Positions 28,714-38,270 of a stretch of 64,000 bases of DNA are shown here, piece after piece. Under the pieces are notes generated by a model that was not told where the DNA came from, ran no database searches, and saw only the letters and a program-made list of their open reading frames with translations. Origin of the DNA: Flavobacteriales bacterium (GTDB lineage: Bacteria > Bacteroidota > Bacteroidia > Flavobacteriales_D > Sanyastnellaceae); contig JAIXWP010000144.1 in the NCBI GenBank assembly GCA_027491215.1, forward strand, positions 1-64,000, read 5' to 3'. Each line of letters begins with the position of its first letter. Within the stretch, counting starts at the first letter, position 1. Made by a program: the position numbers and the translations under genes.

Positions 28714-29907
28714 TTATTCGAAATCTTGGTAAAGGATGTATTTCTTGCGCATCTTTTTATACTCTTCAAGCTCTTGAGTCCAAGTTTTTCGAATCTCCTC
28801 TACCGTTGCACCTTTGATAATATTTTCACGCACGGAAGAATTCCCCATTAATTTATCGAAAAAGTCAGCAGAGCTAAAAAAATTGGATTTGTCGTCACAT
28901 GTATTGTAGGTGTCGACGAGCCAATTCAAGTAAATTTCTTTATGGGTAGGGAAATAGAACTCGCCGAATTCTTTGACTAAGTGGCCCTTGCAAAGCTGCC
29001 CTTTGTAAGGTGCATCTTTAACTACTCCTGGGATATCCTGTGGGGTAAATGCAAACTTACCTGTTTTGTTAGTGGGGCTACCGAAGCATTGGAAGGGGTA
29101 TTCTGTTCCTCGGCCTACGCTAATGTTTGTTCCTTCAAAAAAACATAAAGAGGGGTAGCTATAGATAGCGCTCATATTGGGCAAGTTCGGTGATGGAGCT
29201 ACTGGCAGCTCATAAAGTGTTTTATGATCATACCCTTTCATTGATACCACGGTCAGATTGCAGGTAATTCCTCCAGCGAGCCACTTTTCTCCATTGATCA
29301 TTTGAGCTAACTCACCCACAGTGCAACCGTGTACAACGGGAATGGGGTGCATGCCTACAAAGGATTTGAACTTTGGATCTAGCACAGGACCGTCAATATA
29401 AAAGCCATTGGGGTTGGGTCTGTCCAACACGATTACAGGTATTTTATTCTCAGCACAAGCCTCCATTACATAATGCATAGTGCTGATGTAAGTGTAAAAT
29501 CGCGCACCCACATCCTGAATATCAAAAACAACCACCTCCAGACCTTTTAACATTTCGACAGAAGGCTTTTTATTTTTCCCATAAAGAGAAATAAGAGGAA
29601 GCCCCGTCTTCGCGTCTTTTTCATCGCTTACATGGTCGCCCGCGCCATGATTTCCGCGGAATCCATGCTCGGGAGCAAAGACCTTTATAATTTGAACTTT
29701 CTGAGATAGCAATGTGTCAACCAAGTGTGTAGAACCTACCATAGTGGTGGCGTTGGCAACTATTCCCACTTTTTTGTCCTTCAATAATGGAAGATATCGC
29801 TCAAATTGAGAAGCTCCCATTTCAAGGCTGGAAGGTGCCTTCGCGCTTTGAGAAGCGCAACTCAAATGGATGGAAAAAAGAATGAAAAGAAGAATATTAA
29901 TTTTCAT
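28714..29907 (-). CDS. NamZ-like (DUF1343) exo-beta-N-acetylmuramidase, lipoprotein
   Basis: Family DUF1343, whose characterised member NamZ removes terminal N-acetylmuramic acid from peptidoglycan fragments. Motifs: KKVGIVANATTMV, FAPEHGFRG, VFDIQDVGARFYTYISTMHYVMEAC, VLDRPNPNG and EGTNISVGRGTEYPFQ. The start at 29907 gives a lipoprotein signal (MKINILLFILFSIHLSCASQ), so it is probably anchored on the outer-membrane inner face. It would act in peptidoglycan recycling. 397 residues is the usual length. It is divergent from the permease gene by about 70 bp. Confidence 0.92.
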   Translation of the reverse strand: MKINILLFILFSIHLSCASQSAKAPSSLEMGASQFERYLPLLKDKKVGIVANATTMVGSTHLVDTLLSQKVQIIKVFAPEHGFRGNHGAGDHVSDEKDAKTGLPLISLYGKNKKPSVEMLKGLEVVVFDIQDVGARFYTYISTMHYVMEACAENKIPVIVLDRPNPNGFYIDGPVLDPKFKSFVGMHPIPVVHGCTVGELAQMINGEKWLAGGITCNLTVVSMKGYDHKTLYELPVAPSPNLPNMSAIYSYPSLCFFEGTNISVGRGTEYPFQCFGSPTNKTGKFAFTPQDIPGVVKDAPYKGQLCKGHLVKEFGEFYFPTHKEIYLNWLVDTYNTCDDKSNFFSSADFFDKLMGNSSVRENIIKGATVEEIRKTWTQELEEYKKMRKKYILYQDFE

Positions 29908-29977
29908 AAGGCAAATTTGCACTAATACTCGATTCAATAATCAAGCCTCAGTACTTTTACCGTCTAATTTTAGAACA

Positions 29978-31495
29978 CTGAATTTTGCATCCTACATATC
30001 AAAGAGGATTCTGAAGGGTGACCAACAGAATAAAATCTCGCGTCCTATTGTTCGAATAGCAACTGTGGGAATAGCAGTGGGCGTGGCTTTGATGATATTG
30101 TCTGTGGCTATCGTCAAAGGTTTTCAGAACGAGGTTAAGGGAATGGTGATTGGCTTTGGATCACACTTTCAAGTGGTCTCTAACAGGGACAACATCAGCA
30201 AGGACTCACAGCGAATAGAGTATAGTCAGGAAGTGTACGATAATCTCTCCAAAATTGAAGGAGTCAAAAAGGTACAAATATTTGCATCAAAGCCAGGTAT
30301 AATTGAGGCAAAGGAAGGTCTTCAAGGGGTTGCAATCAAAGGTGTGGGCAAAGATTATGACTGGACATTCCTCCAATCTGTTGTTGTGGAAGGGCGAATC
30401 ATTGACCAAAATCAAAAGACAGAAAACGAAATTTTTATTTCTGCTCTACTTGCCAAAAAGTTGAAGCTGAAATTGGGTGACAAGATCAGCCTCTATTTTG
30501 TGAATGATCAAAATGACGCGCGTCAGCGCAACTTTACTATAGTGGGGCTTTATACTACAGGGCTGGAAGACTATGACTCGCAATATGTTTTTGTAGATAT
30601 TTCTCATGTACAAAAACTGTCGGGATGGGGCTTGGAGGCTCAGATTTTAGTTGATACTGTATGTAATTTCGGACACATTGCTATCGGAGCGATGGGATTT
30701 GGTGGCGATGGCAACCATCGTTTTGATTGGAGCGATTCATCATGGAGAGGTGAGGGGCCACATTTCATTTTAGCTAAAAAAGACACCATCATTTCAGTGG
30801 CGCTATCCGATTTGTCGGGCACACAAAGCGATACAGCGTATGCAAAGATCGACTTCATTGATGATTCATCAACGGAACCATGCATACCTTACAAAGTGAG
30901 CACATGGACCTCTGGAGGAAGTCAAAGCAAGTACATCGGAGGCTATGAAATATTAATTGATAATTATGATCAATTGATGTTAGCTGATGATGCCATTTTT
31001 AACGCGCTACCGTACGATCTACAAACCTTTAAGATTACCGACAGAAGTCCAGAAATTTTCTCTTGGCTGGCGATGCTAGACATCAACGTAATCATCATCA
31101 TCATTTTAATGGTGGTTATTTCTATCGTCAATATGACCAGTGCTTTGCTTATCATTATTTTAGAACGTCAACAAATGATAGGCACGCTGAAAGCACTAGG
31201 GGCGCAGGACAAGCCGATTGTTAGAATTTTTTTGATGAACGCTGCATTTATAGTTGGAAGAGGATTGATCATCGGAAATGTTATCGGGCTGGGCTTGGCA
31301 TGGATTCAATATAAATTTGAAATAGTATCGCTCGATCCCGCAAATTATTATGTAGATAAAGTGCCGATTAGCATGGAGTGGGGCTTGTTCCTGGCTCTAG
31401 ATGCAGGTGCAATGATTATTTGTCTTATCGCACTAGTGCTTCCTGCAAAATATGTTTCAAGAATATCTCCCATCAGATCTATACGATTTAGTTAA
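29978..31495 (+). CDS. LolE/FtsX-like ABC transporter permease
   Basis: MacB/FtsX-fold permease with an N-terminal helix (VGIAVGVALMILSVAIVKG), a large periplasmic domain, and three C-terminal helices (INVIIIIILMVVISIVNMTSALLI; MNAAFIVGRGLIIGNVIGLGLAW; LFLALDAGAMIICLIALVLP). It is the transmembrane part of a lipoprotein-release-type complex; the ATPase gene is not adjacent. The track start (29870) adds 36 residues that are antisense to the NamZ signal peptide. The family normally begins M-N-F-x-x-F/Y-I-A/S-K-R; here the equivalent is LNFASYISKR with a CTG codon at 29978 and no ATG/GTG/TTG nearby. Length from there is 505 residues, about 100 more than usual because of a periplasmic insertion. 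Confidence 0.85.
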   Translation: MNFASYISKRILKGDQQNKISRPIVRIATVGIAVGVALMILSVAIVKGFQNEVKGMVIGFGSHFQVVSNRDNISKDSQRIEYSQEVYDNLSKIEGVKKVQIFASKPGIIEAKEGLQGVAIKGVGKDYDWTFLQSVVVEGRIIDQNQKTENEIFISALLAKKLKLKLGDKISLYFVNDQNDARQRNFTIVGLYTTGLEDYDSQYVFVDISHVQKLSGWGLEAQILVDTVCNFGHIAIGAMGFGGDGNHRFDWSDSSWRGEGPHFILAKKDTIISVALSDLSGTQSDTAYAKIDFIDDSSTEPCIPYKVSTWTSGGSQSKYIGGYEILIDNYDQLMLADDAIFNALPYDLQTFKITDRSPEIFSWLAMLDINVIIIIILMVVISIVNMTSALLIIILERQQMIGTLKALGAQDKPIVRIFLMNAAFIVGRGLIIGNVIGLGLAWIQYKFEIVSLDPANYYVDKVPISMEWGLFLALDAGAMIICLIALVLPAKYVSRISPIRSIRFS

Positions 31496-31531
31496 ATCGG
31501 TTGACCTATTTTTACCATCTCAATTTAAGAA

Positions 31532-32893
31532 ATGAAATACGCAAACAATATTTTAGAAACCATTGGAAATACTCCGATGGTGAAGATCAACAAACTCACT
31601 AAGGACATTCCAGCTTTGGTTTTGGCAAAAGTCGAAACCACTAATCCAGGAAACTCTATCAAAGATCGCATGGCTTTGAAAATGATCGAGGATGCGGAAA
31701 AGGACGGACGCCTCAAGCCAGGCGGAACGATAATCGAGGGTACTTCTGGAAATACTGGAATGGGCCTAGCGATTGCCTCAGTGATCAAGGGATACAAATG
31801 TATTTTTACTTCTACCGATAAGCAATCAAAAGAAAAGTTTGATGCTTTGAGAGCGTTCGGTGCCGAAGTAATCGTGTGTCCAACGAATGTCGATCCTGAA
31901 GATCCAAGATCATATTACAGCGTTTCTTCTCGCCTTGAAAAAGAAGTTCCAAATAGCTGGAAGCCTAATCAATATGATAATCCAAGCAATGCACAGGCGC
32001 ATTACGAATCAACAGGACCAGAAATTTGGGAACAAACAGATGGTAAAATTACCCATCTTGTGGTTGGTGTAGGAACCGGCGGTACTATCTCTGGGACAGC
32101 AAAATATTTGAAAGAAAAAAATCCAAATATTAAGGTCCTAGGAATTGACACTTATGGCTCTGTCTTCAAGAAATACAAAGAGACAGGAGACTTTGATAAA
32201 AATGAAATTTATCCATATATCACTGAAGGTATTGGGGAGGATTTTCTCCCACAGAATGTGGATTTTTCACTTATTGATCACTTCGAAAAAGTAACAGATA
32301 AAGACGCAGCTATTTACACTCGTGCCATCGCACGCGAAGAAGGTATCTTCGTTGGAAATAGCGCTGGATCAGCGATGGCGGGAGTCCTTCAAATGAAACA
32401 CATGTTTAAAGAAGGTGATGTGGTAGTAGTTATTTTCCACGATCATGGCACGAGATATCTTGGAAAAATGTTCAATGACGAGTGGATGCGCGATAGAGGA
32501 TTTCTTGAGGTGGAAAGAAAGACTGCCCGTGATCTCATTGCAGAACATATTGATAAGCCAATGGTGACCATCGGCTCTGGAGAGCTTATTGGACATGCTG
32601 TTGCGAAGATGAAGAAATTTGATATTTCCCAAATTCCAGTTATCAAAGATGACGTTATTGCGGGTTCAATTGATGAAAGTAAAATTTTTCAATTGCTGGT
32701 TGAGGATCCAAAATTATTGGATAAAAAAATCGATGAAATCATGGGAGACCCTTATCCTGTGGTTTCAGAAGAAACGGCAACAAGCGATGTTTCGAAATTG
32801 ATTACAAAGGATACTCCTGCAGTACTCGTAAAATTGCACAGCGGCAAATATCACATCGTGACCAAATATGATATCATTAGCAGTATTGCTTAA
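31532..32893 (+). CDS. Cystathionine beta-synthase (PLP domain plus CBS pair)
   Basis: 453 residues. An N-terminal cysteine-synthase-fold PLP domain contains the Schiff-base lysine in NPGNSIKDRMAL (K44), EGTSGNTGMGLA and GTGGTISGTAKYLKEKNP. The C-terminal part is a CBS domain pair (about 335-450), the regulatory arrangement found in cystathionine beta-synthases but not in plain cysteine synthases. It joins serine (or O-acetylserine) with homocysteine, or with sulfide as a variant; the exact substrate is inferred. Terminated by a strong bidirectional hairpin. The trans-sulfuration gene at the left edge could work with it. Confidence 0.9.
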   Translation: MKYANNILETIGNTPMVKINKLTKDIPALVLAKVETTNPGNSIKDRMALKMIEDAEKDGRLKPGGTIIEGTSGNTGMGLAIASVIKGYKCIFTSTDKQSKEKFDALRAFGAEVIVCPTNVDPEDPRSYYSVSSRLEKEVPNSWKPNQYDNPSNAQAHYESTGPEIWEQTDGKITHLVVGVGTGGTISGTAKYLKEKNPNIKVLGIDTYGSVFKKYKETGDFDKNEIYPYITEGIGEDFLPQNVDFSLIDHFEKVTDKDAAIYTRAIAREEGIFVGNSAGSAMAGVLQMKHMFKEGDVVVVIFHDHGTRYLGKMFNDEWMRDRGFLEVERKTARDLIAEHIDKPMVTIGSGELIGHAVAKMKKFDISQIPVIKDDVIAGSIDESKIFQLLVEDPKLLDKKIDEIMGDPYPVVSEETATSDVSKLITKDTPAVLVKLHSGKYHIVTKYDIISSIA

Positions 32894-32910
32894 TAAATGT
32901 AGAGCGAAAA

Positions 32911-32938
32911 AAAAACCGAGCGAACGCTCGGTTTTTTT
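32911..32938. terminator. Bidirectional intrinsic terminator
   Basis: AAAACCGAGCG AA CGCTCGGTTTT, a perfect stem with A and T tracts, serving both convergent genes. Confidence 0.93.
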
Positions 32939-32949
32939 ATTTCTAGGAT

Positions 32950-34206
32950 TTAACTGAACTCTAAAATTGTACTCGAAATAATATCAATACACTCTCTCAA
33001 TTGTGTTTCATTGATGACAAGAGGTGGAGCGAATCGAATGATGTTTCCATGTGTTGGTTTTGCCAACAGTCCGTTTTCTGCAAGTCTTACACAAATGTTC
33101 CATGCCTTTTGGCTGTGCTCATCATCATTGATAACTACTGCATTCAGCAGGCCTTTACCGCGAACAAGTTTAACAAGTGAACTTCTTTTAGCTAGTTCAT
33201 TCATTTCATGTCTGAATATAACCCCAAGGTTTTCTGCGTTCTCAGAAAGCTTTTCATCTTGAAGAACTTGAAGTGCTTCTTGCGCTACAGCACATGCGAG
33301 AGGATTTCCGCCATAAGTAGAACCATGCTCACCTGGATGAATGGTCATCATCACCTCATCATTCGCAAGTACGGCTGAAACAGGTAACACGCCGCCAGAG
33401 AGGGCTTTACCAAGAATCAAAATATCGGGCTTCACATTTTCATGATCGCAAGCAAGCATTTTACCAGTGCGCGCGAGTCCCGTTTGAACTTCGTCAGCAA
33501 TCATAAGAACATTGTATTTTGTACAAAGTGCTCTGATGCCTTGTAAATAACCCTCATCAGGAACAACTACACCAGCCTCGCCTTGAATCGGCTCAAACAT
33601 GAATCCTGCAATGTTTGGTTCACTCTTAAAAATGTTTTCAATTGCTTCAAGGTTGTTGTAGGGTACGATTAAATACCCAGGAACAAATGGTCCAAAGCCG
33701 TTGGTGCTACTTGGATCTTGTGATGAAGAAATCGCCGCAATAGTTCTACCCCAAAAATTACCTTCGACAAATACCATCTTGGCTTCATTCGCAGGAACTT
33801 TCTTTACATCATATGCCCAACGACGAGCGAGTTTCAATGCTGTTTCACCACCCTCAACACCAGTATTCATAGGTAATACACGATCATAGCCAAAGAATGA
33901 AGTGATGAACTTTTCATAGCTTCCAAGTCTACTGTTATAAAATGCACGTGAAGTAAGCGTTAGCTTTTGAGCTTGCTCGGTTAAGGCAGCGATTATGCGC
34001 GGATGACAATGACCCTGATTCACTGCAGAGTAAGCTGAAAGAAAGTCAAAATATCTTTTGCCCTCAAGATCCCAAACATAAACGCCTTCACCGCGGTCGA
34101 GCACTACAGGGATTGGATGGTAGTTGTGAGCTCCATATTTATCTTCCAATTGCATTGCATGAGACGATGTAAGAGTAGATTCTTGAGTCATAATTTCTGC
34201 TGACAT
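32950..34206 (-). CDS. rocD: Ornithine-oxo-acid aminotransferase
   Basis: 418-residue class III PLP aminotransferase that converts ornithine and 2-oxoglutarate to glutamate semialdehyde. Matching blocks are [24 protein letters not shown] at the N-terminus (typical of ornithine aminotransferases), [41 protein letters not shown] and the PLP lysine in [16 protein letters not shown]. The track start MSAEIMTQ is acceptable, with MTQEST an alternative. Monocistronic by position. Confidence 0.93.
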   Translation of the reverse strand: MSAEIMTQESTLTSSHAMQLEDKYGAHNYHPIPVVLDRGEGVYVWDLEGKRYFDFLSAYSAVNQGHCHPRIIAALTEQAQKLTLTSRAFYNSRLGSYEKFITSFFGYDRVLPMNTGVEGGETALKLARRWAYDVKKVPANEAKMVFVEGNFWGRTIAAISSSQDPSSTNGFGPFVPGYLIVPYNNLEAIENIFKSEPNIAGFMFEPIQGEAGVVVPDEGYLQGIRALCTKYNVLMIADEVQTGLARTGKMLACDHENVKPDILILGKALSGGVLPVSAVLANDEVMMTIHPGEHGSTYGGNPLACAVAQEALQVLQDEKLSENAENLGVIFRHEMNELAKRSSLVKLVRGKGLLNAVVINDDEHSQKAWNICVRLAENGLLAKPTHGNIIRFAPPLVINETQLRECIDIISSTILEFS

Positions 34207-34524
34207 ATTGTGGTTTATTTAATACAAAGGTACGACTTGAATTTTGGATAAAATAGTTGTCCTATGTGCTAAAAAACAACTTGAAAAAATAGTGAATTGT
34301 AAAGCTCTAGAAATCAAAGAGTCACAAATGGGAAAAGTCCGATGTGAGCGGGTTATAGCACGATGAAATTAATTTTTTGGTTGACGAAATTGAAAGTTTA
34401 ACATGAAAAAAAATCACAAAAAAAAGGTTTCTTCACTTTTTTACTCGAAACTTGCGACCTGAAATGAAATGATCGGTCAAACTAAGGCTGTTTAAGGCAG
34501 ACTGAAAGAATAGACTTAAGGTAT
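34207..34524. other. Intergenic leader region upstream of the RNA candidate
   Basis: 318 bp without a coding frame. It contains A-tracts (ATGAAAAAAAATCACAAAAAAAAGG) and a GTGCTA / TAGCAC pair about 100 bp apart. It may hold the promoter of the downstream RNA and that of the ornithine aminotransferase gene. No convincing TANNTTTG pair was found. Confidence 0.4.
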
Positions 34525-34632
34525 AGACAGAAAGGTGCGGGGAGCTATATTTCGTGGCTCAGGAGTGATTCAAAGTCCTGCCGTTTTGGGAGAGAGGGCG
34601 GCAGGTGCCCCGCATCCATTCTGTCTTTTTTT
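34525..34632 (+). ncRNA. Structured RNA candidate (rod-like, 6S-like?) upstream of ndk
   Basis: An outer stem AGACAGAA / TTCTGTCT is followed by seven T. Inside it GG-TGCGGGG pairs with CCCCGCA-T-CC (one bulged base), and further in CCTGCCG pairs with CGGCAGG around a purine-rich loop. A small GAGC/GCTC hairpin lies on the 5' side. The nested arms make an elongated hairpin of about 108 nt that is much more GC-rich than its surroundings and ends like an intrinsic terminator. It could be a free small RNA (the layout recalls 6S RNA, of which flavobacterial variants are known) or an attenuator in the ndk leader. It lacks the conserved SRP RNA loop. Boundaries are estimates. Confidence 0.55.
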
Positions 34633-34690
34633 ATAATTAAGGTCCATTATTGCTTATTTTCGCGCTCGATTTCAAAGAAACAATAAACAA

Positions 34691-35110
34691 ATGGCAGGAA
34701 ATATCACATTTACCATGATCAAACCAGATGCAACTACAGCTGGTAACACGGGTAAAATCTTAGACAAAATCATCGAAGCTGGTTTCACAATCAAGGCTAT
34801 GAAATGGACGAAGTTGAGCAAGGAAGAAGCAGGTCGCTTCTACGCTGTTCACTCTGAGCGCCCTTTCTTCGGTGAATTAGTAGAATACATGACAAGCGGT
34901 CCAATCGTTGCCGCTATTCTTGAAAAAGACAATGCAGTTGAAGATTTCAGAACACTTATCGGTGCTACTGATCCACAAAAAGCTGCTGAAGGTACTATCC
35001 GTAGAATGTTCGCGCAAAGCATTGCTGCAAACGCAGTACACGGTTCTGATAGCGATGAAAATGCGCTTATTGAAGGTGCATTCTATTTCTCTTCTAGAGA
35101 ACACGCTTGA
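34691..35110 (+). CDS. ndk: Nucleoside diphosphate kinase
   Basis: 139 residues. It transfers the gamma-phosphate of ATP to nucleoside diphosphates through a phosphohistidine. The catalytic histidine is H117 in NAVHGSDS; the N-terminal FTMIKPDA and the [15 protein letters not shown] segment are standard. The ATG at 34691 is the natural start. Followed by a clear terminator. Confidence 0.97.
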   Translation: MAGNITFTMIKPDATTAGNTGKILDKIIEAGFTIKAMKWTKLSKEEAGRFYAVHSERPFFGELVEYMTSGPIVAAILEKDNAVEDFRTLIGATDPQKAAEGTIRRMFAQSIAANAVHGSDSDENALIEGAFYFSSREHA

Positions 35111-35137
35111 TTACTCGAATCAATAAAATATAGAAAA

Positions 35138-35170
35138 GAGCAATCAGGTTTTCCTTGATTGCTCTTTTTT
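35138..35170 (+). terminator. Intrinsic terminator of ndk
   Basis: GAGCAATCA / TGATTGCTC stem, 9-base loop, then six T. Confidence 0.92.
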
Positions 35171-35209
35171 GTTTCAACTACATTAACTACCACAATTTAT
35201 CTAGTAGAA

Positions 35210-36436
35210 ATGAATAAAATTAAAGTCGCAAATCCAATCGTGGAAATGGACGGTGATGAAATGACACGTATCATTTGGACCTTCATCAAAGACAAATTGA
35301 TTTTCCCGTATCTCGATTTGGATATTAAGTATTATGACCTCGGTATCGAAAATCGTGATGCGACCGAAGACCGTGTTACTGTTGAAGCTGCAGAAGCAAC
35401 ATTGAAATATAATGTGGCAGTAAAGTGCGCTACTATCACTCCGGACGAAGCTCGAGTGAAAGAGTTCAGCTTGAAGAAAATGTGGAAGAGTCCAAACGGT
35501 ACGATTCGTAACATTATTGGTGGTACAGTTTTCCGTGAGCCAATCATTTGCAACAACGTTCCTCGCTTGGTACCAGGTTGGACAATGCCAATCAACATCG
35601 GTCGTCACGCGTTCGGTGATCAATACCGCGCTACTGACACTACCATCAAAGGAAAAGGAAAGCTGACTATGTCTTTCACCCCAGAAGATGGCGGCGAAAC
35701 AAAGACTTGGGAAGTTTACAATTTCGAAGGAGATGGCGTAGCATTAAGCATGTACAACACGGACGAATCTATTTTTGGATTCGCTAGAAGCTGCATGAAC
35801 CAAGCGCTGATGAGAAAATGGAATCTTTACTTGTCTACAAAGAATACTATTTTGAAGGCTTATGATGGACGTTTCAAAGACATCTTCGAAGAGGTTTATC
35901 AAAGTGAATTCAAATCTAGATTTGAAGCAATCGGAATCAGTTATGAGCACCGTTTGATCGATGATATGGTGGCATACTGCTTAAAGAGCAACGGTGGATT
36001 TGTTTGGGCTTGTAAAAACTATGACGGCGATGTTCAAAGTGACATCGTAGCTCAAGGTTTTGGATCACTTGGTTTGATGACCTCTGCTTTGATTACTCCT
36101 GATGGAAAGACAATGGAGGCTGAAGCAGCTCACGGAACAGTGACTCGTCACTACCGCCAGCACCAACAAGGCAAAAAGACTTCTACGAATCCTATTGCAT
36201 CAATCTTCGCATGGACGCAAGGTCTTGCTTTCCGTGGTAAATTGGATGGTAATGAGGAGTTGATTCGCTTCGCACAAACACTTGAAAAGGTGTGCGTGGA
36301 TTTAGTTGAGAGTGGAAAAATGACCAAAGATTTGGCTGTTTGTATCCACGGAGATAAAATGAATGAATCTCATTGGTTGACTACCGAGGATTTCCTTGAT
36401 GCAATCGATGCAGAATTAAAGAATAGAATGAGCTAA
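35210..36436 (+). CDS. icd: NADP-dependent isocitrate dehydrogenase, eukaryotic-type
   Basis: Oxidative decarboxylation of isocitrate in the TCA cycle. The sequence matches the homodimeric eukaryote-like subfamily: [57 protein letters not shown] and [17 protein letters not shown]. The track start at 35159 is a TTG inside the ndk terminator. The ATG at 35210 (MNKIKVAN) gives 408 residues, as usual. Terminated by a bidirectional hairpin. This type is common in Bacteroidota and differs from the E. coli enzyme. Confidence 0.95.
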   Translation: MNKIKVANPIVEMDGDEMTRIIWTFIKDKLIFPYLDLDIKYYDLGIENRDATEDRVTVEAAEATLKYNVAVKCATITPDEARVKEFSLKKMWKSPNGTIRNIIGGTVFREPIICNNVPRLVPGWTMPINIGRHAFGDQYRATDTTIKGKGKLTMSFTPEDGGETKTWEVYNFEGDGVALSMYNTDESIFGFARSCMNQALMRKWNLYLSTKNTILKAYDGRFKDIFEEVYQSEFKSRFEAIGISYEHRLIDDMVAYCLKSNGGFVWACKNYDGDVQSDIVAQGFGSLGLMTSALITPDGKTMEAEAAHGTVTRHYRQHQQGKKTSTNPIASIFAWTQGLAFRGKLDGNEELIRFAQTLEKVCVDLVESGKMTKDLAVCIHGDKMNESHWLTTEDFLDAIDAELKNRMS

Positions 36437-36452
36437 GCTTATTCAATAAAAA

Positions 36453-36482
36453 AAAGCCTCGTCATTGACGAGGCTTTTTTTT
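36453..36482. terminator. Bidirectional intrinsic terminator
   Basis: AAGCCTCGTC ATT GACGAGGCTT stem with A-tract and T-tract, between convergent icd and the LysM lipoprotein gene. Confidence 0.93.
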
Positions 36483-36485
36483 GTC

Positions 36486-38270
36486 CTATCGTTCGAGTTT
36501 GTATTCAAATTCATCTGCGTATAGAATTACACAGTGTCTATTCTCAAAGCCAGATTCATTGCCAGTTTTGAAATAGTTAAATCCTGTAGATTGTAATCCA
36601 CTTGCTTTGATTTCATTAAAATGATTCGGAAAATCTCTTCCATAACTATTTAATGCTTGACCATAATACATCATCATATCATATCCCAATACTGCAAAGT
36701 CTGTAGGCTCTGTTTTGTATTTTTTTCTATACAATTCTATCCAATCTTGATTGCGAGCATCGGAGTAGTCAAGGTGAATTGTTTTGGGAAAATGGATATT
36801 GAATTTATTTTTTTGATCAGAGGAAATATTGGTCATTGTTTCCCATTCTGATTTTCCGTAAATAATCGCATTGGTGTTTTTTAATGCCTCGAAAACAGAA
36901 GCAATGGTCTTTTTGTCATTCGTTGGGACTACCACAATATTTTTCTTGGTTTTGCTTAAAGCCGCAGCCAGAGTAGGGACTGTGCTATTAGCTACCTTTA
37001 CTTGAATAACGGAGTCTTGCTTTGCTGCAAAATAAGATTGACTGAAAACTTGTACATCACGAGCGTCATCAATCTGAATAGATTGAATTAAAATGACATG
37101 ATCATTTTTATATTTTTCTGCAAGTGCTCTTCCTAAATACTCCCACTGCGTGGCTTCACTTGGACATGCTTTGCTCATGTTTTGAGAAGAAAGCAATATC
37201 TTATTGCTTAGTGGAAATGGGATAACCATATGGGCTCCTGATTTTTCCGTAGCCTTTGCTGTTTCGGTAATTGCATCTTTAAAGGCTGGTCCAATAATTA
37301 AGTCAGCATCTGCAATAGTTTTTTTTGCTAAGGCCCGTTGAATCGAAGATTTTGTATCAATGACATCTTCAATAGTCAGCTCTGCTGAAAGTCCTCGCGA
37401 CTTCAGTGAATCAACGGCCAGCAACATTCCTCTATAGAGATGCACGGAGGCATCACGGAATGTTTTTTCCCTATCGTTCAATGTTGAGTCTGCTTGATTC
37501 GAGTAGAATGGGAGTATAACCCCCACTTTATACTTTTCTTTTTTACTACCACCGATGATGGTCAATGGTTTGTTTTCAATGGGTTTCTCAATGGTTGGAG
37601 GTAAAACCGAAGGATCATTCGGTAGAGCCTTTACAGGGACATTTATAATTTGTCCTTCTTTTAAAGCCTCACTCATGCCAAGATTAGCTGCTTGTATAGC
37701 TTCTACTGTCACTTTGTATTGTCGAGCAATAGCATATAGAGTTTCACCAGATACAACAGTATGCTTTTTCATATTGGCTGTATTTTCTACAGCCGGTTCT
37801 GATGTGCTTTTTTTAATCGGAATAAGCACTTCCTGACCTTTCTTTAAACCTTGATCTGCTCCTGGATTGACAGCAATTATTTCATTGATGTCAATGTTGT
37901 AAAGTTTCGAAATGGAATAAAGTGTTTCTTTTTTTTCAACCTTGTGAACGAAGAAAGATTTGTCTCCTTTCGAAGTTACTTTTGAATCATTATACTTTGA
38001 TTTCTCGACAGGGATTCTCAAGGTTTGTCCAAGTTGCAAAGAGACGTCTGATCCCGGGTTTGATGCGACTATGTCATTGATGTCGATTTTGTATAGTTTG
38101 CAAATGGAGTAGAGTGTTTGTCCTTTCTCAACCGTGTGCATATAGTATGCCTTGCCTTGAACTTCTTCAACAGGGCCAATCACTTGCGCAGAGGATGAGC
38201 AAGAAGCAAATAATAGGACCACCAAAATGATCCATACACTATTTCTCCATTTCAAAATCGAGTTCATCAT
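36486..38270 (-). CDS. Lipoprotein with three LysM domains and a type 1 periplasmic-binding-like domain
   Basis: A lipoprotein signal (SVWIILVVLLFASCSSS) precedes three LysM motifs (YYMHTVEKGQTLYSICKLYK; FFVHKVEKKETLYSISKLYN; KKHTVVSGETLYAIARQYK) which should bind peptidoglycan. From about residue 250 to the end runs a periplasmic-binding-protein type 1 fold (YKVGVILPFYSNQAD..., ADLIIGPAFKDAI, FAVLGYDMMMYYGQALN). This LysM-PBP1 arrangement occurs in Bacteroidota; its ligand is unknown. The track start at 38279 is possible, but the ATG at 38270 overlaps the guaA stop (TAATG) and suits coupling. Likely cotranscribed with guaA. Confidence 0.85.
   Translation of the reverse strand: MMNSILKWRNSVWIILVVLLFASCSSSAQVIGPVEEVQGKAYYMHTVEKGQTLYSICKLYKIDINDIVASNPGSDVSLQLGQTLRIPVEKSKYNDSKVTSKGDKSFFVHKVEKKETLYSISKLYNIDINEIIAVNPGADQGLKKGQEVLIPIKKSTSEPAVENTANMKKHTVVSGETLYAIARQYKVTVEAIQAANLGMSEALKEGQIINVPVKALPNDPSVLPPTIEKPIENKPLTIIGGSKKEKYKVGVILPFYSNQADSTLNDREKTFRDASVHLYRGMLLAVDSLKSRGLSAELTIEDVIDTKSSIQRALAKKTIADADLIIGPAFKDAITETAKATEKSGAHMVIPFPLSNKILLSSQNMSKACPSEATQWEYLGRALAEKYKNDHVILIQSIQIDDARDVQVFSQSYFAAKQDSVIQVKVANSTVPTLAAALSKTKKNIVVVPTNDKKTIASVFEALKNTNAIIYGKSEWETMTNISSDQKNKFNIHFPKTIHLDYSDARNQDWIELYRKKYKTEPTDFAVLGYDMMMYYGQALNSYGRDFPNHFNEIKASGLQSTGFNYFKTGNESGFENRHCVILYADEFEYKLER

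Noticed and set aside
34525-34632. Assignment of the ndk-upstream RNA as SRP (4.5S) RNA or a TPP or cobalamin riboswitch
   Set aside because: The SRP core loop (GGAAGG...AGCAG type) and the conserved riboswitch boxes are absent.
35159-35209. N-terminal extension of isocitrate dehydrogenase
   Set aside because: It begins with TTG inside the ndk terminator; the family starts at the ATG at 35210.
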